The notes beneath the pieces are model-generated. The model saw only the letters and a program-made list of their open reading frames with translations, made no database searches and had not been told where the DNA came from. The position numbers and the translations under genes were made by a program. A DNA stretch of 25,159 nt from Nemertoderma westbladi (taxonomy: Eukaryota > Xenacoelomorpha > Nemertodermatida > Nemertodermatidae): NCBI GenBank assembly GCA_032718475.1, contig JAUCBJ010005965.1, positions 1-25,159 of the forward strand, read 5' to 3'. Each line of letters begins with the position of its first letter. Within the stretch, counting starts at the first letter, position 1. Below, in pieces: positions 1 through 9,525 of this stretch.

Positions 1-848
1 ACTTTGACCTTAACCTCAATTTTCAAACTAATTTGCCTTCTGCATATACTCATATGGCTGCTTGAAAAATCCCGTAAAAATACAACAATAATTATCTCCG
101 TATAAAATCTCTGACAAACACTTTTACCGGAAACTCCCATCCATAGCGCTACAATTTGGTGTGTCTGTAAGAATTTCGGCTATTTCTTTTACATTCCGAT
201 GTGAATTTTGTTCAACAAATATAATAGTACTAATACTTTTCATTCCCAAATGTGAATAAATGTTGCTAAAAGTTAGTCTTCGATTTGGTAATATTATTTT
301 TTTTATAAATTTTAATTAAAAAACCAATCGCGTTCAATTGGTCAAGTATGTTGGAGTAATTAAATCTTTATGTCGTTACTTGATACTAATTTTCTGTTGA
401 CCGTAATACAACTGGCTCCATTGGGTTCACAATAAATGGTGGCTTTATATGAACTCTAAGCTGCAGATGGATAGGTAGAGAGATTACTCTATAGTGAACT
501 CATAAGTTCGGTAAAGTTAATTTAATTATTTGCACCTTAATTAAAACGCGTCCGAAAATGGTCCATATTTGTGACCCATCCTGTATTGTTTGTAGTTAGA
601 ATGCTATAGAGGGATGGGTCAGTTTTGGGTTAGGGTACAAATTGTAATTTAGGTTGGGGTTTACAAGTAATGTCTGTAGACATTTAATATAATCAGTGAC
701 GCCGCCCAAACGTGTCCCACCTCCGGTTGACACCCTGGCTCATTGAGTATTAATTGTTATCTATTAGTTTTATATTAATATTTAATTCTTATAAGATACA
801 TTATAACATATTTATTATTCGTGGCTGAACTGTACGTATTGTGTGAGT
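1..848. other. AT-rich intergenic DNA, no gene seen
   Basis: This stretch is AT-rich, with frequent stops in all frames and no ORF of recognisable content. A single GGGTTAGGGT-like string near 628 is isolated and is not a telomeric array. I see no RNA gene, satellite or clear transposon end here. Confidence 0.6.
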
Positions 849-1312
849 GAGGATTGCCCCCCGGACTGTTGCCCCCCAATTACACTTATCCACCAAACAA
901 TAAATTGGCCCCAATTAAAATTGCAAAATAAATAAGGTCGTTCCTAACTAGCAATTTAGTCTTCCTAACTTGTTACAACATTAAACAATAATTTTATATA
1001 GCTATGTCCGTTTTATATTTAATAAAACATCCATGTCTGATGATTTATGTGCTCAATAATTTCGATATTTTCCATCCTAAGTATTTCATTACAATAATAA
1101 TAAAACGTTAACGCTCTGAAGCCATTAAATTACGTTATAAAAAAAACTATAGCTAGCATAAAGACAATCTAATTGTTCTAGAAAATAATCGTGGATTTTT
1201 CGAAAAAGGAAAATAATTTAAAGTTTAGAAGTTAAGGTGATCAAGGTTAATATTACTTGAATTCCATAAAACTATACGAAACATTCAAGGGATTTCAAAA
1301 TTTAATAATTAT

Positions 1313-1450
1313 TTATTACATGGGAAAAAAAGTAGAACTTTTTTTTCATTATTCTCGAGGCATTTTATTTACCGAGCGTCAGCGAGGTTAATGAAAGGGT
1401 CGAGAGAATATTGGAAAAAAGTGTTCTACCTTTTTTTTCCAATGTAATAC
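1313..1450. repeat. Imperfect inverted repeat, arms about 45-50 bp
   Basis: The left arm (1313-1359) reads attacatgggaaaaaaagta and ends near ctcgagg. The right arm (1398-1450), reverse complemented, reads attacattgg, then an A-run, then gtagaac, and ends in ctctcgac. The roughly 38-bp loop contains gagcgtcagcgag. The match is clear but has small indels, mainly in the A/T runs. It could form a long hairpin and could be a palindromic MITE nested in, or part of, the larger 849-2063 element. Confidence 0.55.
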
Positions 1451-1880
1451 GTAATTTTATTCTTAAATTGGTACTTTTTTGTTGCTAAATTCATTAATAA
1501 AAGGTACAGCGATAGAGTGGTACAAAATAAATTGACTTATATATAAATTGACTGATTAAAATAAATGTATTTTCCTATATTGCTTCCATATAGTTACTGG
1601 AATTCAAATTACTGTACTCTTCAACTCCTGATGCTGCTTTACTCAATGTTAAAATAATTTAGTGTTCTCGAATATTTATTACGTAACTATAGAGAGCCGC
1701 TTAACAACACAAACCAATATTGGATATTGAGTTCCGTGTTGGAGTTCGCCTTGCAGACACTAAAGTTACAATAACTTTTGAGTGTGTGAATGGATTTCGC
1801 TCAAATTACTTTCAATCCTTTTCTACGTCGATGCTCTTTCACCACATGTAATAAAATTTAAAAAATTCCACCAAAAATAT

Positions 1881-1947
1881 TTTACTTTACTTTTTTCGCC
1901 GGGAAAAAAGTAAAATCAATGCTATTGATTACTTTTTTTCCCTAGGG
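1881..1947. repeat. Overlapping short inverted repeats (gggaaaaaagta motif)
   Basis: Three alternating arms occur in a row. tttacttttttc (about 1885-1896) pairs with gggaaaaaagtaaa (1901-1914). The same gggaaaaaagtaaaatcaat (1901-1920) also pairs with attgattactttttttccc (1924-1942). The last arm ends in the palindrome ccctaggg (1940-1947). Mutually exclusive hairpins are therefore possible. The core resembles the arm sequence of the 1313-1450 inverted repeat. Confidence 0.5.
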
Positions 1948-2063
1948 AAAAACCGATTTTGGGGTATATTCGAGCGAAAAAGTGACAATTTAAGAATAAA
2001 ATATATTCATTAAATAGAATATCGGGGGGCAATTGTCCGGGGGTCAGTTGTCCTCGGGGGACA

Positions 2064-2430
2064 ATAATTGTCCTAGTTCCATTATTATTATAAAAGTTGT
2101 ATTTTTACTTGTTAGTTGCTATTTTCACATTAAATTAGTTATGTTCCCCCCTTAGTGATAATTTGAATGTTGATTGTAAAATGAACGTGGTAATTTACCT
2201 AAGTGCAAATAATAACACTCAACAAATATATTCAACGATTTTAAAACCTTATAAATGGTATCCCTATGGTCTTTATTAAATATACAGGGTTTCTCGCAAA
2301 TCCAACAATGAAGCCAAAAGGTATCATTGATGTTGAGGGCAGACCCCGGCTGGTGAGGTTCAAATAGATCAATAAGGATATTAACTTGTTGAAAAATTAT
2401 ATCTGAGCGGGAGGTCTTAAAACCGCTCAC
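2064..2430. other. Non-coding spacer before the 30-bp satellite
   Basis: This is AT-rich DNA. A minus-strand ORF of 92 codons (2152-2430) crosses it, but it has no recognisable domain, and its upstream end lies at the edge of the satellite. I see no gene or element. Confidence 0.5.
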
Positions 2431-4140
2431 TTTTCACACTGTGAGCTTCCACAGCACCTGAGCAAACTGTGTGAGCTACCACAGCACCTGAGCAAATTGT
2501 GTGAGCTACCACAGCACCTGAGCAAATTGTGTGAGCTACCACAGCACCTGAGCAAACTCTGTTAGCTACCACAGCACCTGAGCAAACTGTGTGAGCTACC
2601 ACAGCACCTGAGCAAACTGTGTGAGCTACCGCAGCACCTGAGCAAACTGTGTGAGCTACCACAGCACCTGGGCAAATTGTGTGAGCTACCACAGCACCTG
2701 ATCAAATTGTGTGAGCTACCATAGCACCTGAGCAAATTGTGTGAGCTACCACATCACCTGATCAAATTGTGTGAGCTACCACAGCACCTGAGCAAATTGT
2801 GTGAGCTACCACAGCACCTGATCAAATTGTGTGAGCTACCACAGCACCTGAGCAAATTGTGTGAGCTACCACAGCACCTGAGCAAATTGTGTGAGCTACC
2901 ACAGCACCTGAGCAAACTCTGTGAGCTACCACAGCACCTGAGCAAATTGTGTGAGCTACCACAGCACCTGAGCAAATTGTGTGAGCTACCACAGCACCTG
3001 AGCAAATTGTGTGAGCTACCACAGCACCTGAGCAAACTCTGTGAGCTACCACAGCACCTGAGCAAATTGTGTGAGCTACCACAGCACCTGAGCAAATTGT
3101 GTGAGCTACCACAGCACCTGAGCAAATTGTGTGAGCTACCACAGCACCTGAGCAAACTCTGTGAGCTACCACAGCACCTGAGCAAATTGTGTGAGCTACC
3201 ACAGCACCTGTGCAAATTGTGTGAGCTACCACAGCACCTGAGCAAACTCTGTGAGCTACCACAGCACCTGAGCAAATTGTGTGAGCTACCACAGCACCTG
3301 AGCAAATTGTGTGAGCTACCACAGCACCTGAGCAAACTCTGTGAGCTACCACAGCACCTGAGCAAACTCTGTGAGCTACCACAGCACCTGAGCAAATTGT
3401 GTGAGCTACCACAGCACCTGAGCAAATTGTGTGAGCTACCACAGCACCTGAGCAAACTCTGTGAGCTACCACAGCACCTGAGCAAACTCTGTGAGCTACC
3501 ACAGCACCTGAGCAAATTGTGTGAGCTACCACAGCACCTGAGCAATTTGTGTGAGCTACCACAGCACCTGAGCAAACTCTGTGAGCTACCACAGCACCTG
3601 AGCAAACTCTGTGAGCTACCACAGCACCTGAGCAAATTGTGTGAGCTACCACAGCACCTGAGCAAACTCTGTGAGCTACCACAGCACCTGAGCAAATTGT
3701 GTGAGCTACCACAGCACCTGAGCAAATTGTGTGAGCTACCACAGCACCTGAGCAAATTGTGTGAGCTACCACAGCACCTGAGCAAACTCTGTGAGCTACC
3801 ACAGCACCTGAGCAAACTCTGTGAGCTACCACAGCACCTGAGCAAATTGTGTGAGCTACCACAGCACCTGAGCAAATTGTGTGAGCTACCACAGCACCTG
3901 AGCAAACTCTGTGAGCTACCACAGCACCTGAGCAAACTCTGTGAGCTACCACAGCACCTGAACAAATTGTGTGAGCTACCACAGCACCTGAGCAAACTCT
4001 GTGAGCTACCACAGCACCTGAGCAAACTCTGTGAGCTACCACAGCACCTGAGCAAATTGTGTGAGCTACCACAGCACCTGAGCAAATTGTGTGAGCTACC
4101 ACAGCACCTGAGGAAATTGTGTGAGCTACCACAGCATTGT
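2431..4140. repeat. 30-bp satellite/minisatellite array, 57 monomers
   Basis: The tandem array keeps an exact 30-bp period for 1710 bp, i.e. 57 monomers. The constant part is gtgagctaccacagcacctg. The variable part is mainly agcaaattgt (class A) or agcaaactct (class B), with some agcaaactgt or atcaaattgt copies at the left. The left edge is the most divergent (ttttcacactgtgagcttcc), and the array breaks off at the right in acagcattgtgtgagag. Because the period is a multiple of three, the repeat leaves frames open on both strands (for example repeated KLCELPQHLS). I treat these as by-products and not as genes. There are no spacers, so it is not a CRISPR array. Confidence 0.95.
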
Positions 4141-5333
4141 GTGAGAGAAGACACCTCTAAATATACAATCTAATTCGAATTTTCGTATCCTCAATTACTA
4201 GCTTTATTTGAAAGTTGCAGTAATTCAGTATTTTATTGAAAAGTCTAAAAGCAAAAATATATATAAAACCCACTGTCTCTCTCGCATTCGTATGATATTC
4301 ATATATTCGAAGTATATTAGGCCTATAAACGTAATAAAATTATGTACTATGTTATGTTATCATTTGTAAAGTTTGTTCACTATAATTTTACTATTCACTT
4401 GGATCGTGTAGTGTGTTCCATTACCAGTGATGTGATGCTGATGTTACCTGTATTTATGTTATATAATGAAATTAATTAATTTAGCTACACTACCCTGTCC
4501 CCTAATATTATCGCATTAAAGAGGAGGTTGTTTTCACTGAGCCAACAAATTTATTTCCTAACCGTATTTTGCAAACGTTTGATTGCGATGACTCATTTTA
4601 GAATTTTCGCAATAACAGCTGCGGCTGTGTTGGTGGGATGTCTACTGGGGGATTTTAGTGACACTTGTCTAGAAAGCTCCCCTACTTATTACAACTGAAT
4701 GGGGAGACTAAAGTATCTCAGTTTCAAATTAAATTAATAAACGTAAATCTACAATTTATTGTAATCTACTGCAAAGTAAGTAATATAATATTATACAATC
4801 TATTATTATAGTAATCTAGTTTGGAGGTGTTTATTAATGATTCATTACAATGGAATTTTACTAGGCTTAAACTGTTAATATATTATTTTTTGTATATTTG
4901 TTCCGTGTTATGAATTCGTTAATTGGTATGTTTAAATTATTATTTGCTTGTCAGTTAATTGGTGCCCTTATTATTAATGCGCCCCATGTGCCACAATATA
5001 TAGTTTTCCTGCTCCGAATATATTTTATTTTGCTTGCGATGAATTATTAAGCAACAAACAAAAATAATATGCATGACTCAATAATCGTTGTTAGAAGAAC
5101 ACATTAATATCAAACATATTGATTTATATATAACTTTAATACATTATTAATATATAGGTGGTATATTATAGAGTAATTAATACACGTGAATGGGGACTTA
5201 GAACCCAGTACAGTCTACAATAATTAGTGGACCTGGTCACTCCCTCTAGTGGCCGAATATTTCATCAATGATGAACGACTTCTTAGCGTTCAAACATTTC
5301 CAACGAAGCGACAACGACGTCAGACGCAACTAG
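4141..5333. other. AT-rich intergenic DNA including likely 3' flank of the hydroxylase gene
   Basis: No gene is recognised. On the minus strand, downstream of the hydroxylase stop, an ATTAAA-type hexamer (5140-5135) and an AATAAA hexamer (5029-5024) could serve as polyadenylation signals, but in DNA this AT-rich they are weak evidence. A 36-codon ORF at 4588-4698 is discussed under findings. Confidence 0.5.
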
Positions 5334-7322
5334 CTACCCGTTTATAGTAATTCTGTCTTTATGACAAGGTCTCCTGAACTCCTGCCCTCTCTCATGGAAC
5401 CATTCATTGGCTACCCATTTATCCCCCGCAAGCACCGGGCATCCCGCATGTCTGGTCCGTGTGTCACCATCACCGCTCCGGTGGAGGTTGTACCAGAATG
5501 CTGCGCTCCCTCTAGCGGGCTCAACGCGAACTCCTATGTTAGTAAACACAGTCGCACCGCCCCGCTCCACGTCCGATAGATATAATAACATGGTTGCTAT
5601 GCGGTTCCCGTCTATCTCCATAACGTCGTCAGCGTGGCCTTTCTTTTGCGAGAAGTCGAGATGCGGTTCGTATTGGCCTCCTATCCCGTAATTACCCACT
5701 TGTAATGATTCTGCAGTCTCCAAAGACAATCCTTCAAAACAATTATAACAATATTGTAAATCAAAATGGTTCACCGTTCACATTCGCTGATACTACCCAG
5801 GTGTTGCTATTGCGATTGCATATTAATTCGTAGTTGATTTTAGAAATGCTTTGACTTGACTTGACTCACAGACTTATTCAGCAAAATAAACTATTCTAGT
5901 CAATCTATGTGAGTAGGTCCTAGTGTACTACTGCTAAATGAACATTGCTTGACAATTTCATATTTATTTGCGAAACATCTACTAATTTTTTATTTTTTGT
6001 ACAAGTAATAGTATGAGTAGTGTATGTTTCCCACCTGTAATATCTTCCATTCTAGTAAACAGATGTTCCAGCACTTCATGGTCGGTGTCACTCAACCATC
6101 CACTCTTCTGCACCCTGTAGTCTGCCGGTTCATACCGCCCGCTTTCCCGCTGAACTGTCGCCCGTTGTAGCCGACTACTACCAAGCTGTTTAACCAGTCC
6201 CATCTCCTTGTCCGATATAATATCGTGGAAGACCACAATCCTCGGGTCTAAATAGAGTTCCTCCTCTCTTGGGGGTCTCAGTACGAGTCTGGGGTTCTTA
6301 GACGCCACGTTGCGGCAATGCAACTGCGATATCAGACTTGGATTTAATGGGGGCGCTGTGCCGCGGCACAAACTCAGGTATATCGGCCACGTTACACTCC
6401 TATCGGCGTCTTCGCCAAGTTTACTTGGATCGAAATATTTATCTTCAAGAATTTCAACATATTTATTTGAGTCTTCGATTTTAATATCGGAATGTTTTTC
6501 TGTATGATTTATATCGACACCAAAAACTATTTTATTCGGCAAAATGGATGCGTAAAATTGAAGGTTATCTGATATTCTAGTACTATCACTCGGCTCCAGA
6601 GTGAGAAGCTCTGACGTCATCGCATGAGCACCTGTGACGTCACCGAGTTTAAACAGCGAATATGCGTAGTAATCCAGTATTAATGCTTTCTGTTCGATAG
6701 AGCCTCCGACTAAATTATCCAATCGATACAGGGATTCATTGAACCAAACAACACCATTCTTCCAATCCTCGATCAGGTAGGCCTGTCGACCAATCTCAAA
6801 GCAGTCCGTGGGAGAGAGCTTCTCATTGGTAGGGCCGACGCCGGCAATATCTCCCTTAATCATCTCGGAGGGAACCAGGTCGTATGTTTCCTGGAGTCTC
6901 AATAGAGCAGCTGCAGCTCCGGACACATCTTCCGCTGATGGTAACGATTTCCTTTGATTCACGAGAACTTTTGTGAGACGATTAACTCCATCGGCCTCGG
7001 GGTCATCGCGGACTAATTGCTTGACCTCCTGCCACACGGTAGTGAACCTACGCACTAACTTGTACGCGTTTATGGGGTTCCCAATATATTTACTTGTGTT
7101 CTCCAGCGCGTGTTTAGTTCGGTTTCGCAACTCAGCTAGATAGATTTTTAATCGGTTTACTTTAGCTTCTTCCTCGGCAATGTGGGTCTCTAGGTTGTTC
7201 ACGAGTTCAGCCTCTTTGAGGAGCAGCAGTTCCAACTCCATGGTCGAGGTGAATGTCTCACCAGAAATAAATATTATGTTTGTTAGAAAAGCTATTGATA
7301 ACAACATAAGCCAAGTCATCAT
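5334..7322 (-). CDS. Prolyl 4-hydroxylase alpha subunit (two coding exons)
   Basis: The enzyme hydroxylates proline in procollagen-type chains in the ER lumen, using Fe(II), 2-oxoglutarate, O2 and ascorbate. In animals it normally assembles with protein disulfide isomerase as the beta subunit. Exons 7322-6035 and 5731-5334 join through an in-phase Gly codon to give 561 residues, normal for the family. Residues 1-21 form a signal peptide. About 24-155 is the P4Ha N-terminal domain, and about 172-262 is the TPR-type peptide-substrate region (DCFEIGRQAY; LDYYAYSLFKLGDVTGA). The catalytic domain spans about 340-553. Fe ligands H453 and D455 (YEPHLDF) and H524 (TRHAGCP), and 2-oxoglutarate lysine K534 (GDKWVANEW), are all present, as is the ERGQEFRRPC end. 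Sequons occur at N67 and N75. An in-frame TAA just upstream supports the start at 7322 or 7319. With only one coding intron it is unusually compact. It could be one of several paralogues. Confidence 0.93.
5732..6034 (-). other. Intron of the prolyl 4-hydroxylase gene
   Basis: On the minus strand the donor is ATTACAG/GTGGGA at 6035/6034, and the acceptor is TTTTGAAG/GATTG at 5732/5731. Splicing here restores DITG-LSLETAESL, which matches the family at this point. Without splicing, the upstream frame runs into unrelated residues and a stop at 5982. The intron is 303 bp, AT-rich, phase 1. Confidence 0.85.
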
Positions 7323-8074
7323 TACAATTTATTAATCACATCATCAATAAGTCTAAATCAATAACATTATTATTAGTTGCCTGATATTTATCCTTTTTTA
7401 CTGTTTTTATTTAGTTCTCGTATAAGTTAGAAAGATCTTCATCTTCAGGGGTCTGTCAGTAGGTAGTAGGAAATATGCGCAATTTCAGCCACTCACTTAC
7501 AACTAAAACCAATTCCAATAAGTTTTCATTTTAAATGGTGAATTTATTGTTCGAAATTTGATTAGATTTTCAAATATATATCGTAGTAAAATAAAATAAG
7601 GAAATAAATGATTTGACATTTAGTTGTTACAAAAGTTTGCTTCTCATATTATTTAGTAGGCTTATGATTTAGTAGGCGTATGCAAAAAATTAGATTATTT
7701 ACGTCTTTTACATAAATTGGAAAATAATCACAATAATGACAACAACTAATGACTTACAAAGTAAGTGGCAAAGGGAATAGATTTATTTAACTGACCAATA
7801 AAACGAACAATATACTCTATTGTATAAGATACTGTATGGCTGGCTATGACGTCACGGGAAGCTGTAATCCAACGGATTATATTGCGATAACTGTAATTAT
7901 TTTAGTGGATGCTAATCCCTCTTCCATAAAATATAAGCCCACCACAGAAACCCAGCACACTCTGTATGGTAATAATAATAGCCAGATACAACTGATATAT
8001 AATAACTGCTACAGTGTCAGTATCCATACATTGAAAACTGAACGAATACACATGGTAATTTAATTTGATTGTAG
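7323..8074. other. 5' flank of the hydroxylase gene, no other gene seen
   Basis: This is AT-rich DNA upstream of the minus-strand hydroxylase gene and presumably includes its 5' UTR and promoter. I see no clear TATA or initiator element. A plus-strand 75-codon ORF at 7836-8063 has no recognisable features and is probably chance. Confidence 0.45.
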
Positions 8075-8079
8075 CTCTC

Positions 8080-8113
<34 letters not shown>

Positions 8114-8114
8114 C
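8075..8114. repeat. CT microsatellite
   Basis: This is a run of CT dinucleotides about 40 bp long, with one CC interruption near 8090. It is a simple-sequence repeat, likely length-polymorphic. Confidence 0.95.
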
Positions 8115-8331
8115 ATCTGCAACAACTGTTTAGTGTTTAGTTCAGACAACGACCGCGTGAGATCACTTTCAGACTTTCATTTACAATACAGCCCATCCCA
8201 GCTGCGCAACCCAAAAAAGTCCTAAACTATAATTAAGCAAAAACAACAAATATAACAAGCGCGAAAAGGTCCGCGTCTACTAACGCACGAACTGTTACGC
8301 TTACTTCCAATCTTACTATCAAAAAATTTCA

Positions 8332-8410
8332 CCGGAACGTCGGGATTGAACTCGGTACCTAGTGATTCCAAGTCAAGTCCCCCGATCAACCAAGTGCTCC
8401 ACTCAGCGCC
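8332..8410 (-). mobile_element. Degenerate tRNA-derived sequence (SINE-like or tRNA pseudogene)
   Basis: Read on the minus strand from 8410, it begins ggcgctgagtggagcacttg. This contains an A-box-like tggagcacttgg. About 40 bp on comes a B-box-like gagttcaatccc (compare GGTTCGANTCC, one base short) followed by gacgttccgg. The spacing fits an internal RNA polymerase III promoter. The acceptor, anticodon and T stems do not pair well, so it is not a functional tRNA. A tRNA-derived SINE head is the most likely reading; a decayed tRNA gene is the alternative. Confidence 0.5.
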
Positions 8411-8481
8411 GTAGGCCTATGGAGCCTTAAAACCAAAACCCAAGTGGAAATTAACAACAACAACGATGGAGTGAATACTAG

Positions 8482-8505
8482 AGGTCCCGTTAGCTAAGCG
8501 GACCT
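8482..8505. repeat. Near-perfect 24-bp palindrome
   Basis: The outer arms aggtcc and ggacct enclose cgttagctaagc, which is centred on ttagctaa. The whole is almost self-complementary. It lies about 70 bp from the tRNA-like sequence and could be part of the same element. Function unknown. Confidence 0.45.
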
Positions 8506-9490
8506 AAAAATGGGGATAAATAACATACATTTCGTAAACGTAGCGGTACTAATCTTAAAAAGTCAATTGCACAGTCAAAAGTAATAACCTGCGCGTCCCA
8601 CGTCCTAACATTATAAAATGGCAATACTTTAACTATTACAAAATGACATTTTTAAAATTATCGCATTAAAATAATATGCCAGATTTGAGAGGCAGGTTTT
8701 TATAATGGAACTGCAATCATAAACGTTCCCTCCACTAACTGTGGCATAATTTCTGTAATGCTATAACAGTTTCTAACTCATAAACCCAGTTTTTGTAAGG
8801 GCGCCCTGTGTGGTTTCAGGCTGTAATGTAATGGTAATAAATATATGCAGTGCTATAAAATAAATTAATCCCAGCATGCACCGAGATGGGATTTAATGTG
8901 GCATCATATATAATGAATGCAATTCCGTCGTGAAATACCGCAATTATAAATCATTTATGACGATTCTATTAGGACTATAATTTGGTTGGGCATTGCTGCA
9001 TGGTGGGCAATAAGATTAGCCCAGTTAGGGAGGGGTATTTTATTGAACAGCGGGATATAAACTGCAAGATAAAGTGAACGTGACCGCAGACTTCCCCTCA
9101 TCCCGTTCTATTCACGAATTCTAACAGAATAACTTGCGATGAAGTTGCGAACTACGAATAGTTATTACATTAAAATACTTAAAGAAGAAGCCTAACTATC
9201 TGAACTAACCAAACCATGAAGGGCCTAGTCTTAAACCTAACCTAATCAACGCTCGATCACGATTTCATTGTACTGTACTACATCCACTTTAAGCCGTTAT
9301 TTCCCCTGGGTCACCTGTTTCATTGTATGGGTAAAGTCAAGAGAGGCAGACCAGCCTTCCTTCACCTTATTTTGTATGTTAGTCAGTCAGTCAGTTTATA
9401 GTTCAGGTATATTTTAGGCTGTTTGTTGTTTGTGTCAACCGGATAGAAACAACGACGTGCACATACTGAGAGTAGAGTCCTACATGTGGA
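8506..9490. other. Non-coding DNA, no gene seen
   Basis: AT-rich sequence with no ORF of note. There is a short agtcagtcagtcag repeat near 9380. I recognise no domain, RNA gene or element end. Confidence 0.5.
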
Positions 9491-9525
9491 TGTACCATCA
9501 CCAGAAATTAAATAAATGATGTATT

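Larger units (their letters stand above)
849..2063. mobile_element. Putative non-autonomous DNA element with GC-rich inverted ends
   Basis: Two short GC-rich patches stand out in AT-rich DNA. The left patch (849-880) contains ccccccggac followed by ttgcccccc. The right patch (2021-2063), read on the opposite strand, gives gagga, then cccccggac and ttgcccccc in the same order and similar spacing. This looks like imperfect terminal inverted repeats of about 32-43 bp bounding about 1.2 kb. The interior has no transposase ORF but holds two further inverted repeats. I could not identify a convincing target-site duplication. The alternative is two unrelated C-rich patches. MITE or other non-autonomous element is an inference. 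Confidence 0.4.

Noticed and set aside
626-637. Telomere-like gggttaggg
   Set aside because: A single occurrence, not an array.
2152-2430. 92-codon minus-strand ORF beside the satellite
   Set aside because: No recognisable features in AT-rich DNA; considered chance.
2431-4140. CRISPR-like array of 30-bp repeats
   Set aside because: Repeats are directly adjacent with no unique spacers, and the context is eukaryotic.
2737-4173. Plus- and minus-strand ORFs of 436-478 codons
   Set aside because: They are by-products of a 30-bp satellite whose period is a multiple of three; both strands are open and the content is pure repeat.
5982-6034. C-terminal extension of the first hydroxylase exon (GKHTLLILL...)
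   Set aside because: This is intron read-through; splicing at 6034/5732 restores the conserved catalytic domain.
5361-6507. Plus-strand ORFs of 65-94 codons
   Set aside because: They are antisense to hydroxylase exons that carry clear family motifs.
7836-8063. 75-codon plus-strand ORF
   Set aside because: No recognisable domain; its length is within chance expectation for this region.
8332-8410. Functional tRNA gene
   Set aside because: Box motifs are present, but the stems do not pair and the B box lacks a base.
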